Positions 26,191-35,408 are shown, counted from the stretch's first letter. The stretch is DNA of 64,000 bases from Caulobacteraceae bacterium (GCA_947475875.1 CANJME010000016.1:1-64000), one strand, 5' to 3'. A program made the numbers and translations. The notes: generated by a model not told the origin, from the sequence alone.

Positions 26191-26270
26191 CCGCAAGGCC
26201 GACGGGTCACAATTGTCACGCATCCCGAAACGCGCAACAGTTATTTTGCAGTTCGGCATGAGAGCCACCG

Positions 26271-26639
26271 ATGCGAAACGCAATCCTGATCCTCTTGCTG
26301 GCAGCGACCGCCGCAGCCTGCGCCGGCGCTCCGCCGCCCAGCGCCGCGCCCTACACGGCGCCGCCCACCTATTGCGGTCTGGACTGTGATGCGCTGCGCC
26401 AGGAGGCGGTAAAGCTGTCCGCGCGGGTCCACGCCATCCTGGCCCAGGACAAGACCGGCCGGCGGTCCGCGCCCGCCAAAGACAACGGCCTGGTCAGTCC
26501 GTGGATCGCGAGCTTCTATGTCGCCGAAGGTCCGGGCAAAGAGGAACTCCTGCGCCTGAACGAGTCCTACCGCGCGCTGGGCGACGTCGCGCTCGGCTCT
26601 GAATGTCCGGTGGCCGGTGAGATGTTCGTGGGGTTCTAG
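26271..26639 (+). CDS. Small predicted lipoprotein, unknown function
   Basis: 122 residues. The leader MRNAILILLLAATAAACAG carries a lipobox-like AAAC with the lipidated Cys at residue 17, so it is a membrane-anchored lipoprotein. The mature part has two further Cys (YCGLDC) and a later Cys (SECP), which may form disulphides in the periplasm. No known family was recognised. It overlaps the convergent cytochrome c' gene by four bases at the stop codons and is divergent from the riboswitch-btuB transcript. Confidence 0.75.
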   Translation: MRNAILILLLAATAAACAGAPPPSAAPYTAPPTYCGLDCDALRQEAVKLSARVHAILAQDKTGRRSAPAKDNGLVSPWIASFYVAEGPGKEELLRLNESYRALGDVALGSECPVAGEMFVGF

Positions 26640-27073
26640 CCCGCGCGCTGGTTCTTGTACTTGCGGTGGCAGGTGGTGCAGTTGTCGCCCAGGTCGTTGG
26701 CGGCTGAACTGAAGGCCTTGCCGTCCTTGGCGGTGGCGCCGGCGACGGCGGCGGCGGCCAAGGTCTGAAACTGCGTCGCCGCGCTCTTCCAGTCGCCCTG
26801 GTCTTTCATGTTTTCCGGCTTTAACAGGTAATCGGCCGAGGCCCTCATCGCCTTGGCCGCGTCGAGCGCCTTTTTCCAGTCGGCGGCGCTGACGGGCTTG
26901 GGATCGAAGTTGGGATCAACCTTGCCGCCGATGTCGAACAGGATATCGGCCGAGGGCTGCACGACCTTGGCCATGTCGTCCTTGATGGATGTAGGGGCCG
27001 CGCCGCCGCCGCTGGCGGTCATGCAGGCGGTGAGCATCAGAAGGGCCGCGCCGGCCATGAGTTTGCGAAACAT
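26636..27073 (-). CDS. Cytochrome c'/c556-type lipoprotein
   Basis: 145 residues. The leader has a lipobox (LLMLTAC), so the protein is probably lipid-anchored in the periplasm. A four-helix region follows (DMAKVVQPSADILFDIGG; DWKKALDAAKAMRASADYLL), and a single C-terminal haem motif CTTCH (near residue 134) sits in NDLGDNCTTCHRKYKNQ. A C-terminal CxxCH on the last helix is diagnostic of the cytochrome c' family, which bind NO or act in redox stress. The start ATG 27073 follows GGGGAG. It lies 61 bases downstream of the ECF sigma gene on the same strand and is probably its operon partner or target. Confidence 0.88.
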   Translation of the reverse strand: MFRKLMAGAALLMLTACMTASGGGAAPTSIKDDMAKVVQPSADILFDIGGKVDPNFDPKPVSAADWKKALDAAKAMRASADYLLKPENMKDQGDWKSAATQFQTLAAAAVAGATAKDGKAFSSAANDLGDNCTTCHRKYKNQRAG

Positions 27074-27134
27074 CACACGATCTCCCCAAAGAGGTTTCAG
27101 CGGCGATTTAAAAGCTATTTTTGGCCGCCAAATT

Positions 27135-27815
27135 TCAGTGCGCGTTCGCCACTACGCTGGTCTGACTCATCGCCTCGCGCAGCCACTGCTTGGCCCGGCG
27201 CACCCGCGTCTCCACGCCCTTGACGGTGATGCCCAGCGCCGTGGCCGCATCGCGTTGTGACAGCTCGTTCAGGGCCGTCAAAACCAGCGGCTCGCGCAGC
27301 TGGTTCGGCAGGGCGTTCAGCGCCTTGTGGAATCCCGCGGCGGTTTCGGTTTCAATCAGATCGGCCTCGGCGTCGTGGGCTTCGCCCATGTCCAGTTCGG
27401 GCAGATAGATCGCCCCCCGCTGGCGCACCGCCCTGCGACGACCCCAGTCGCGGCACTTGTTGAGCGCGATGCACACCAGCCAGATCTCAAACGGCCGTGA
27501 GGCGGGATAGGTCTGCAAGGCCGCCCAGGCCGAAGCCAGAGTGTCTTGCGTCAGGTCGTCAGCATCCTCCGCCGACCGGACACGCCTGACGATCAGCCCG
27601 CGCACCTTGCCCTCATACCGCGCCATCAGCACCGGAAAGGCCCGCCGGTCGCCATTCAGCGCCAGGGTGACCAACTGACCGTCAGCCAGCTCCTCGCGGC
27701 GGGGACGTTTGTGCGGCGAGGGACAAGCCTCGCCGCGACCAGGCAGGCGCCGGCTGGAAGGGAAGCCATCCGCCGCCGCTGGGTCGATCTGTAATACGCG
27801 ATTCAGGCTAGCCAT
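27135..27815 (-). CDS. ECF-type RNA polymerase sigma factor
   Basis: 226 residues. An unusual N-terminal extension of ~45 residues precedes region 2 (VTLALNGDRRAFPVLMARYE; DADDLTQDTLASAWAAL, the -10-binding part). Region 4 ends the protein (LPNQLREPLVLTALNELSQR, DAATALGITVKGVETRVRRA, the -35-binding helix-turn-helix). ATG 27815 has a strong GGAGG ribosome site. No anti-sigma gene is adjacent: the next gene is a cytochrome c' lipoprotein. The upstream region has two GTTACG repeats (27889-27894, 27901-27906) that could be part of an autoregulated promoter. Confidence 0.9.
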   Translation of the reverse strand: MASLNRVLQIDPAAADGFPSSRRLPGRGEACPSPHKRPRREELADGQLVTLALNGDRRAFPVLMARYEGKVRGLIVRRVRSAEDADDLTQDTLASAWAALQTYPASRPFEIWLVCIALNKCRDWGRRRAVRQRGAIYLPELDMGEAHDAEADLIETETAAGFHKALNALPNQLREPLVLTALNELSQRDAATALGITVKGVETRVRRAKQWLREAMSQTSVVANAH

Positions 27816-27911
27816 CTGACCTCACCTCCCCATCATGGGATTGAAGGCGAAGCTGAGGCGCGGCGATCCGCGTGTCGCGTACGAAACGGTTACGGGGCTT
27901 GTTACGCCCGG

Positions 27912-29903
27912 TCAGGCACGAGCCGACACGGGCCCTTGCGTCTCATCGAACAGCAGCACCCGGCCAGCGTTGCCGAGGCCGAGGAAGGTCGAGACGTTGT
28001 GCAGGATCGCCGCGATGATCGGCGCCCCGACACCCAGGACGCCGGCCGCGGCGAGCGCCGTTAGGCCGAAGGTGAAGGCAAGGCCGATGCCGACATTGAC
28101 ATAGATCGTACGGCGGCAGCGGCGCGACAGCCGGATGCAGGTTGCCAGCCGGTGCAGGTCGTTGGTCATCAGCGCCAGGTCCGCAGAGGCCATGGCCACA
28201 TCGGCGCCTTGCGCGCCCATGGCCACCCCGACCGCGCCGGCGCGTAAGGCGAGCGAATCGTTGATGCCGTCGCCGACCACCATGGGGCGGAAGCCCGCGC
28301 GGATTTCCTGGCGCACGCGGTTGAGTTTGTCCTCAGGCAGCATGTCGGCCTGATAGTCGTCGATCCCGACCTCGGCGGCGATAACTTCAGCGACGGCCGC
28401 GCGGTCGCCCGTGAGCATGACCATCCGCTCAATGCCCAGCGAGCGAAGTTCGCGCACGGCGTCGGCCGCGCCGGGCCGTAGCTGGTCGGAGAAAAGCAGC
28501 CAGCCCAGGAAGTGTTTGCCATAGCTGACTCCGGCGATCGGGCCGTTGTGCTCGGGCGGCTCCGGCGGGGTGATGCCCAGCCGCTCGAAGAGGTCGGGGC
28601 GACCGAGCGCGGCGAGCTTGCCGTCGTACTCGCCCGTCACTCCGAAGCCGCCGATTTCGCGCGCGTCAGTCAGTTCCAGCCGTTCGGCTTCGGGTACGGC
28701 AGCCGCGGCGGCCTTGCTGAGCGGGTGGTTGCTGGAAGCACCCAGACTGCCCGCGAGGCGGCGCATGTCGTCCTTCTCAACGCCCTTGGCGGTCTTGACC
28801 TTGACGAGGTGCAGCTCACCGGTGGTGATGGTGCCGGTCTTGTCGAACACCACCGAGGTGACGTCGGCAAGGTGCTCGAGGAAGGCCGAGCCCTTGATCA
28901 GGATGCCGTGTCGCGCGGCCACCACGATGGCCGCCACCGACGTCGCCGGCGCGGCCAGAACCAGCGCGCAGGGGCAGGATGCTACCAGCACCGCCAGCAT
29001 GGCCGGCACATTGTTGGTCAAAAACCAGGTGCCCGCCGCGACCAGCAAAACCAGCGCCATATACTGGCCGGCGTAACGGTCCAAGAGGCGCGTGACCGGC
29101 GGCTTGGCGTCCTCGGCCTCGCGCATCAGAGTGATGATCTTGCCGAGCGTCGTATCCTCGCCCACGCGGGTCAGTTCGATTTCCAGAAGGCCGTCGACAT
29201 TCATCGATCCCGCCAGCGCCATGTCGCCCGGCCGCACGTAGATGGGGACCGACTCACCGGTCAGCGAGGCCATATCGAGGCTGGAGATGCCCTTCAGCAC
29301 CACGCCGTCAGCCGGCAGCCGTTCGCCGGCGCGCAGCTCGAGGATGTCGCCCTCTTGCAGCTCGGTGGTGGGCACGAGCTCATAGCCGCCGCCGGGCAGC
29401 ACCCGCCGCGCGTCGGTCTGGGTCAGGCGGCCCAGCGCCTTCACAGCTTCCTGCGAGCCCAGCATGCTGCGCTCCTCCAGGATGTGGCCGACGGTCATGA
29501 CGATGGGTAGCAAGGCCGCGGTCAGCATGTCGCCCGTGGCGAAGGCCGCCACCCAGGCGAGGGCCACCAACCGCTCGGTGATGCCGTCGAGGCTGGGATG
29601 TCGCAGGCTCTCCCACGCCGCCGCCAGCACGGGCGGGGCGACCAGCAGGGCCGCGATGCCGGCCACCAGGTCGGACATGGCGCGTTGCTCGGGCAGGGCG
29701 AAACGGATCACCACCGCCACGATAAGCAGACATCCCGAGGCCAGCGACATCGACATGCGAAGGGCCAGCATGAAGCGTTCGGAGTTTTCCAGCAGACCTT
29801 CGCCGTCACCGCCGCCGCCCCGAAGGCCGATGGCCGAGCGCAGTCGTTGCCAGAAGCCGGGCTCTTCGTAGCCGTACCGCCGGGGCCGTTCGAGGATGCT
29901 CAT
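27912..29903 (-). CDS. Heavy-metal translocating P1B-type ATPase without N-terminal metal-binding domain
   Basis: 663 residues. The membrane segment with the transport motif SCPCAL lies near residue 305. The phosphorylation motif is DKTGTIT, the actuator motif is LTGES, and the hinge is GDGINDSLALRAG. The last helices carry ILHNVSTFLGLGNAGRVL. There is no HMA or CxxC domain at the N-terminus; it begins with a basic segment and a Gly-rich stretch. CPC places it among Cu- or Zn/Cd/Co-type pumps, but the terminal HN motif does not settle which metal. It is the last gene of an operon with three SPFH genes, an unusual partnership. Start ATG 29903 has AAGG upstream; ORF extension to 29939 is possible. 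Confidence 0.9.
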   Translation of the reverse strand: MSILERPRRYGYEEPGFWQRLRSAIGLRGGGGDGEGLLENSERFMLALRMSMSLASGCLLIVAVVIRFALPEQRAMSDLVAGIAALLVAPPVLAAAWESLRHPSLDGITERLVALAWVAAFATGDMLTAALLPIVMTVGHILEERSMLGSQEAVKALGRLTQTDARRVLPGGGYELVPTTELQEGDILELRAGERLPADGVVLKGISSLDMASLTGESVPIYVRPGDMALAGSMNVDGLLEIELTRVGEDTTLGKIITLMREAEDAKPPVTRLLDRYAGQYMALVLLVAAGTWFLTNNVPAMLAVLVASCPCALVLAAPATSVAAIVVAARHGILIKGSAFLEHLADVTSVVFDKTGTITTGELHLVKVKTAKGVEKDDMRRLAGSLGASSNHPLSKAAAAAVPEAERLELTDAREIGGFGVTGEYDGKLAALGRPDLFERLGITPPEPPEHNGPIAGVSYGKHFLGWLLFSDQLRPGAADAVRELRSLGIERMVMLTGDRAAVAEVIAAEVGIDDYQADMLPEDKLNRVRQEIRAGFRPMVVGDGINDSLALRAGAVGVAMGAQGADVAMASADLALMTNDLHRLATCIRLSRRCRRTIYVNVGIGLAFTFGLTALAAAGVLGVGAPIIAAILHNVSTFLGLGNAGRVLLFDETQGPVSARA

Positions 29904-29913
29904 GACCTTGTTC

Positions 29914-30990
29914 CTACCTCGGCCGCGCGCCGGGACCATTGGTCACGATGCGCTGACCGCTTTGCGGATCGACCACAAGGACCGACCCGGCCTTGCCCAG
30001 CACTGTACCGATATTGTCTCGGAAATACTGCTGTTCAAGTCCGGAACGGGCTGAACCGGCGGCGCGCTCATAAGCCAGGATGCTGGTGGTGTCGGTGGTG
30101 GCCTGGGTGGTGCGATCGGTGGCGGTGCGTCGGGCGTCGCCCTTGATCTGCACCGCCTGCTGGTCGGCGCCCTGGCGCAGGTTCTCGGCGTCGATTTGCG
30201 CCGTGGCCCGGTTCTGCTCGGCCTTCTGGGTCGCGGTCAGCACCTGATCGTAGGCGAGTTTGGCGACGGGCGGCAGCTGGGGCTCCAGATCGATGCGCAC
30301 GATTTCGACGCCGAAGCCGACCTTGCCGGCATCGAGCGCCTTGAGCCGGGCGTTCATTTCATCGGACAGGCGCTGGCGCACAGCCTCGCGCACGGTGTTG
30401 ATGCCCAGCCCCCGTCCGCCGGACGCGCCCTGCGCCACCAGAAAATCATTCAGCGACTGGCCCGCAGCGACCCTGACGGCGGTCGCGCGAAAGATGCGAT
30501 CAAGCGCCGGCAGCAAGTGGTCCTTGCGTAGCACATAGGCCACCGGGTCGCTGATGCGGTAGTTCAAGGTCGCATCGAGCAGGACCACATTGTTGTCGCC
30601 GGTCAAATAGGGCGCGGCGGTGTCCGGCAGCGGCTTGGCGCCGGGATCGTTTGACGCCTCGTTCAGGCCCGCCACCTTGAGCAGCGGTCCGACCGGGCGC
30701 GTCAGCCGGCGCTCGGGTCCGGGGAGCATTTCGACCCGGTCGATCGGCCTTGGCCAGGCGAGCAGGAGGCCAGAGGCCTGGGTCTTCACCACCTGGCCGA
30801 AGCGCAGCACCACCGCCTGGTTTTCGGGATTGATGACCCGGCAGTTGCTGGCAAACCAGAAGGCGCCCAGGAGCAGGGTGGCGAAAAAGATGATGCGGAA
30901 TCCGATCGCGGCCGACTGGACGATTGGTCCAGGCGGCGGCGCGGGCGGCGGGCCCTCGGCTTCCGGCAGATGGTCGGGCTCGCCGGTCAT
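29914..30990 (-). CDS. SPFH-domain membrane protein, HflK-like
   Basis: 358 residues. A Pro-rich cytosolic N-terminus is followed by one membrane helix (~residues 28-48), an SPFH/Band 7 domain beginning VINPENQAVVLRFGQVV, and a long Ala/Gln/Glu-rich coiled coil (EQNRATAQIDAENLRQGADQ). In HflK/HflC these form cage-like complexes around the FtsH protease and limit its access to membrane proteins. The start ATG overlaps the TAA of the upstream SPFH gene (TAATG), which implies fixed stoichiometry. This is a paralogue within a metal-ATPase operon rather than the housekeeping hflKC. Confidence 0.85.
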   Translation of the reverse strand: MTGEPDHLPEAEGPPPAPPPGPIVQSAAIGFRIIFFATLLLGAFWFASNCRVINPENQAVVLRFGQVVKTQASGLLLAWPRPIDRVEMLPGPERRLTRPVGPLLKVAGLNEASNDPGAKPLPDTAAPYLTGDNNVVLLDATLNYRISDPVAYVLRKDHLLPALDRIFRATAVRVAAGQSLNDFLVAQGASGGRGLGINTVREAVRQRLSDEMNARLKALDAGKVGFGVEIVRIDLEPQLPPVAKLAYDQVLTATQKAEQNRATAQIDAENLRQGADQQAVQIKGDARRTATDRTTQATTDTTSILAYERAAGSARSGLEQQYFRDNIGTVLGKAGSVLVVDPQSGQRIVTNGPGARPR

Positions 30991-31964
30991 TACCTGGGGG
31001 CCGCTCCGCTGGGTCCATCGCTCAGCACCTTGAAGGGCGCGGAGTCGGTGCGCAGGATCACCGTGGTGTTCGGCCCCATCACCTTGCTGGCGGTGTCGAG
31101 CGAGCGCAGCGTCGTATAGAGCCCGGGGTTGGCGTTATAGGCTCCGGCATAGACTCTGGCGGCAGCGACTTCCCCACCGGCAATGGTCTGCGAGGCCTGC
31201 CGGCGCGCGGTGGCGACGGTTTCGGTGGCGTAGACCTCGGCGTCCGAGGTGATTTGCGCCGCGCGCTTGGCGCCCTCGGCGGTGGCCTGGGCGGCGGCGA
31301 TTTCACGTTCAGCCGCCATCCGGTTGACCGTGGCGGCCAGGGTCAGCTCGGGCAGGGTCATCCGTTCGACGCCGACCTGGCTGACCTCAATGCCATAGCT
31401 TTGCAGGAGCTGGGGCGAGACCTGGCCGCGCAGCTGTTGTTCAAAGGCGTCGATGTGGACGGCCGCCGGATCGGGGTTCACCAGGTCCGAGAAGTTGAAG
31501 TTGCTGGCGGTGGTGTGCATGCGCGCCGAGACGAAATTGCGCACCTGCATGGCCGCTTCGTCCGGCTGATTACGCAATGTGCGCAGGTATTTCAGGATGT
31601 GCTCCGGATCGTTCGGCACCCGCCAGGCGGTGTAGGTCTGCACCAGCACTCGCAGATTGTCGCGCGTGCCGACGTCCTGCAGGCCGGTAGAGCTGGTTTG
31701 CAGCTGCAGTTTGACAGGGATGGTGCTCTCGATCGGATAGAACCATTTGAAGGCAAGGCCCGGTTTGGTGATGACCCGCACCGGATTGCCCAGGCGGCTG
31801 ATCACCACCGCTTCGTCGGCGGGAACCATGACCACGCAGGTCACCAGGACAGCGATGATGACGATTAGCGAGGCCACCACGGTGCGGACCGTCATGCGGA
31901 CGCGCGCGCGCGGACCCTTCGGTTCGTCGTCGTCGTCTTCGGGCGAAAAATCATGAGCGGACAC
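30990..31964 (-). CDS. SPFH-domain membrane protein, HflC-like
   Basis: 324 residues. An acidic N-terminus (EDDDDEPKG) is followed by a membrane helix (~25-47) and an SPFH domain with VPADEAVVISRLGNPVRVIT and KPGLAFKWFYPIEST, which matches HflC in layout. A coiled coil rich in Ala follows (REIAAAQATAEGAKRAAQIT). It probably assembles with the adjacent HflK-like protein and the larger SPFH protein in the inner membrane. It is the second gene of the four-gene operon, 50 bases after the 673-residue SPFH protein. Confidence 0.85.
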   Translation of the reverse strand: MSAHDFSPEDDDDEPKGPRARVRMTVRTVVASLIVIIAVLVTCVVMVPADEAVVISRLGNPVRVITKPGLAFKWFYPIESTIPVKLQLQTSSTGLQDVGTRDNLRVLVQTYTAWRVPNDPEHILKYLRTLRNQPDEAAMQVRNFVSARMHTTASNFNFSDLVNPDPAAVHIDAFEQQLRGQVSPQLLQSYGIEVSQVGVERMTLPELTLAATVNRMAAEREIAAAQATAEGAKRAAQITSDAEVYATETVATARRQASQTIAGGEVAAARVYAGAYNANPGLYTTLRSLDTASKVMGPNTTVILRTDSAPFKVLSDGPSGAAPR

Positions 31965-32014
31965 GGGCGGTCTTCTCTTCTATCGGGCGCCGGGGGCGCG
32001 GTTGGAGGCGGAGA

Positions 32015-34036
32015 TCATTCAGGCGCGGCTCTTTCCGTGGAGGTCGAGCGCGGAAGGTCGGGCACGTACGGGGTCGAGCTGGTCGCGGGCGCCCCGGACG
32101 GAGCGGGCTGGGCGTTGCGCATGTCGATCAGCGGGATCGAGCCGGCGGGCAGGTTGTGGTCGACGATCATGATCTGGCGGCCGCGCAGGCCCTCGACGAG
32201 GTTGCGCGAGCGCCGCTCCAGCAAGAACGCTGATGGGCTCAGCGCATAGGCTTGTCGCTCGGCGGCGAAGCGGGCGGCGTCGCCCGTCACCTGCTGCATG
32301 CGGGTGACCGCCTGGCCGGCGGCGGCGCTGGTGGCCTGATAGGCTTCCTGCTGGGCCTGGCCCTTGGTGCGTTCAGCGTGGGCCTGGGCGAGGAAGGCGC
32401 TGGTGGCGGCCTGAATGCCCGCGGCCTGGACGTGATGATAGGCGGCGGCGGCCTTGGCCGGCGGATGGATCTCATTGACCAGAACCGCCATGATCTCCAC
32501 GCCGGCGTGATACTGGTCGACCGCCTTGGCGAGGTCGGCCCGCAAGGTCTCCTGCAGGTTCTCACGCGAGGCGCCCAGCACCCCGGTCAGAGTGTGCGAC
32601 GAGAAATAAAGCAAGGCCAGGCGGTCGGCTTCCTGTTCGACGATCTTGGACTGGCTTGAAGCACGATACACAGAATCGCGCGCAGCCTGGTCGGTCATGC
32701 CGGTGCGGTAGAGCACCAGGATTTCGGTGTTCACCGCCTGGAAGCTCTGGGCGTTGCCGCCCTCATCGGCGACCAGATAGGTGGCCTGGGTAGTGTGGCC
32801 AGTCTCCCAGCCCCGGGACATGGCGGCGGTGGGCACGGCCTCGGCGGGGATGCGCTCGATCTTGGCGGCGTCGGCCACGGCCTTGGCGCCTTCCTCCACG
32901 CCGGCTGCGATGGTGTGGATCGTGCCGTACTCCACCGGCCGCACCCGGCCCATCGGCCAGGGCATGACCAGGTGAAAGCCGGGCTTGAGCACGGAGACCG
33001 GCGCGCCGAAGCGCTCATAGACCCCGCGCTGGTCCGGCCCCAGCAGCTTCACGCCGGTCAGCATCCAGCAGAACAGGAAGGTCACGGTTAGCGCCGGCAC
33101 GGCGGCGGCAGTCAGGAACGACAGGGCCCAACTGCGTGCGAAATCGAGTCCGAGATGAGTGCGGATCAGGTTGCCGGGCGAACGCGGTCCCGCGGTCAGG
33201 ATGGTGGCGATGATGCTGTCGGTGGCGGCCCTGGCGGTGTCGGGCGACGGCTCGGGCAGGAACAGGCGGCCCAGCGCCCGCACGCCCATCTCGACAGCGA
33301 CGACCGGGCTGATCAACGACAGTCCGCGCTGAATCCAGACGACCCACCCGTAATGCAGGCCGCGCCCGATCTCGGCCAGGCCGGCGACGCCAAGGATCAG
33401 AGTGGCGAGCAGCAGCAGGCGCCGCAGCCCGGGCGCTTCGGGCATCTGCTCGCGCGGGAAGGCGTTCATCATCCGCTCGGCGATCAGGGCCGGAAATGCC
33501 AGGCCGATGATCAGTGCGGCGATCAGGTTGGCGTCATTGCTGACGGCGACGGGCGCTCCTGCCTTGGGCCACATCAGCCAGGTGAGGAGGACGATAACCG
33601 CCGCGCCCAGCGGCAGCAGGACGGCCTGACCCTGGCGGGCCAGGAAACCCGGCCCACGCTTCCAGGCGATGGCCAGAAGGGTAGGCGGGGCATTGTCGAT
33701 TTCGCCGGCCGCCATGGCCGTCTCGACACGTCGGCGCCACAGCCGGGAGCCGGTGAGCAGGCCTGCCGCGACGAGCGCGAAGAGTACGAGCAAAACTGCG
33801 CCGAAGCTGGTTTCGCCCAGACCGCCGATCGCCAGTTCGCGCGACAGGCCGACCAACTTGGCGGGGCCCTTGAAGGGCAGAAGATGGACCGTCAGCAGCA
33901 CGACGATGACGCCTGCATAGATGGCGTAAAGCCAGGTCAGGCGACCGACGAGCTGGACCGCCCGGCTGAGCGGGGCGCCCTGCAGCAGATCGGAGGCCTG
34001 GTCTGACGAACTCATCGATGTTTCCGTGGTCGCCAC
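32015..34036 (-). CDS. Polytopic membrane protein fused to an SPFH domain
   Basis: 673 residues, about twice the usual SPFH length. The first ~330 residues hold about seven membrane helices with no recognised transport motif. They are followed by an SPFH domain starting LLGPDQRGVYERFGAPVSVL (~residue 343) and a coiled-coil tail (AQAHAERTKGQAQQEAYQAT). The last 50 residues are Pro/Ser rich. It is the first gene of the operon with the HflC-like and HflK-like proteins and the P1B ATPase. The promoter-like motif at 34077-34102 lies 41 bases upstream of its ATG. Confidence 0.82.
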   Translation of the reverse strand: MATTETSMSSSDQASDLLQGAPLSRAVQLVGRLTWLYAIYAGVIVVLLTVHLLPFKGPAKLVGLSRELAIGGLGETSFGAVLLVLFALVAAGLLTGSRLWRRRVETAMAAGEIDNAPPTLLAIAWKRGPGFLARQGQAVLLPLGAAVIVLLTWLMWPKAGAPVAVSNDANLIAALIIGLAFPALIAERMMNAFPREQMPEAPGLRRLLLLATLILGVAGLAEIGRGLHYGWVVWIQRGLSLISPVVAVEMGVRALGRLFLPEPSPDTARAATDSIIATILTAGPRSPGNLIRTHLGLDFARSWALSFLTAAAVPALTVTFLFCWMLTGVKLLGPDQRGVYERFGAPVSVLKPGFHLVMPWPMGRVRPVEYGTIHTIAAGVEEGAKAVADAAKIERIPAEAVPTAAMSRGWETGHTTQATYLVADEGGNAQSFQAVNTEILVLYRTGMTDQAARDSVYRASSQSKIVEQEADRLALLYFSSHTLTGVLGASRENLQETLRADLAKAVDQYHAGVEIMAVLVNEIHPPAKAAAAYHHVQAAGIQAATSAFLAQAHAERTKGQAQQEAYQATSAAAGQAVTRMQQVTGDAARFAAERQAYALSPSAFLLERRSRNLVEGLRGRQIMIVDHNLPAGSIPLIDMRNAQPAPSGAPATSSTPYVPDLPRSTSTERAAPE

Positions 34037-34076
34037 GCCATCAAACGGGCGTGGCCGGGTTCTGATAACTGACTGA

Positions 34077-34102
34077 TATTACGCACGAAGTCGCTTCTTC
34101 CC
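34077..34102 (-). promoter_or_regulatory. Promoter-like motif GGGAA-N10-CGTGCGTAATA (SPFH operon)
   Basis: On the minus strand the sequence reads GGGAA, ten bases, CGTGCGTAATA, ending 41 bases before the start of the SPFH fusion gene. The same motif with the same internal spacing lies 43 bases before cbtB (38260-38285). The spacing fits a promoter or promoter-plus-operator. It does not match the usual ECF spacing well, and the sigma factor or regulator is unknown. Confidence 0.55.
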
Positions 34103-34142
34103 TCTAGGCCCCGACTTTCTGGAAAAAGGCTGGGGTCACCTA

Positions 34143-35408
34143 TCAGCTAACGAGAGCGGTGACAAACCAGAACACCCCCAGGCCGATGAGCCCCGCGCCG
34201 GCGGTTTCACCGAGTGGGTTTCGCAAGGGCAGAAGCTTGCGAAACCCAAGCCAGACAAGGATTGACGCCGCAGTGGCGATCGCCACGGCGGCCCCGGCCG
34301 CGCCCAGATCGTGAGCAGCCAGCACCGGCCCCAGGGCCCGGCCCGGCAGACGCAAGAGGTCAAGATCGGAGGCCTGGCTCATGCCGCTGATGAAGGCGAA
34401 AAGGCCGGCCGGCGCGGCTAGCAACCACCTGGGCCTTTGCGGACCGGCGAGCCACAGGAAGGCAAGGCCCGCCAGACCAAGACCGCCGACTGTCAGGCCC
34501 AGGGTCGCGCCCTTCAGGAAGGCGGCGCCGGTCGCGGCGGCTATGACCAGGCCAAGAGTTATGGCGGTCCCAATCCTGGCCCGCCTGCTGAGCGGAAGGC
34601 CGCCGACATGACTGCGGATCGCCGCCCCGCCCAACAACACGATCAGCAGCATGACGGCGCCTTCGCCGATGGCCGGATCCAGCACGGCCACACGTGCAAG
34701 AGCGGCGACCAGCGAAAGGGCATAACCGACGACTAGGCCCGCAACGATCGCGGCAAGATCCTCCCAGGCCATGGCAAGCAACAGCAATCCGGCCAGCACG
34801 CACAACCGGTCGAGGTCCCTGACCAGCTTCAACGCTCCCTGACGCGCAAACAGCGCGGGTGGCGTTCCGGCCTTGGACCCCGCAGCTTGCAAGGTCTGAT
34901 GGGTGCGGTCGAACATCCCGAGCCAGGGGTTGCCGCCGTTCACCTGCACCCGCGCATAGTTCACATGGGTCGGCACGCGCAAAAACAGCAGGGAATCGCC
35001 CAGCGTAACGCCCTCGGTGCTGGGGCAATTGAAGATCAGCTCATAGCGGTAGATGCCCGGCGTCAGGGCCATGGTGTAGACCTCACCAAATCCCTCGCCC
35101 TGGTCGATCAGCTTGCAGGCGCCGCCGGCCGACCGGGCGGTGAACTGGGCGTGGACATAGTCGGCCACCTCGTTGATTCGGGGCGGCGGCTTGCCGGGCT
35201 CGGCGATGGCGTCCGCCGCCGCCTTGGGCAGCATGACCCGCAGACGGATCGTGGAGCCCTCGATCACCCAGGTCGAATAGCTGACCTGACGCGAGCCGCT
35301 GTGAGGCGTAGCCAGGGCCACGCTCTTTTCGGCGGCATGCGCCCCCAGCGGCGCAGCCAGCACCAGGAGCACGACGCTCACCACCCTCGCCAGTTCGCGG
35401 ATACTCAC
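34143..35408 (-). CDS. HupE/UreJ-family membrane protein with exported N-terminal domain
   Basis: 421 residues. A signal peptide (ends LGAHAAEKS) and a periplasmic beta-rich domain of ~170 residues are followed by six to seven membrane helices from ~residue 215. The layout is that of the HupE_UreJ_2 type (C-terminal HupE/UreJ-like membrane domain). Relatives are associated with nickel or cobalt handling, but the His-rich metal motif of true HupE (HxxxxDH) is not evident here, so transport of metal is only an inference. Its start overlaps the stop of the upstream parvulin-like gene by four bases, so it is the third gene of the cytochrome c / parvulin / HupE operon. Confidence 0.72.
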   Translation of the reverse strand: MSIRELARVVSVVLLVLAAPLGAHAAEKSVALATPHSGSRQVSYSTWVIEGSTIRLRVMLPKAAADAIAEPGKPPPRINEVADYVHAQFTARSAGGACKLIDQGEGFGEVYTMALTPGIYRYELIFNCPSTEGVTLGDSLLFLRVPTHVNYARVQVNGGNPWLGMFDRTHQTLQAAGSKAGTPPALFARQGALKLVRDLDRLCVLAGLLLLAMAWEDLAAIVAGLVVGYALSLVAALARVAVLDPAIGEGAVMLLIVLLGGAAIRSHVGGLPLSRRARIGTAITLGLVIAAATGAAFLKGATLGLTVGGLGLAGLAFLWLAGPQRPRWLLAAPAGLFAFISGMSQASDLDLLRLPGRALGPVLAAHDLGAAGAAVAIATAASILVWLGFRKLLPLRNPLGETAGAGLIGLGVFWFVTALVS

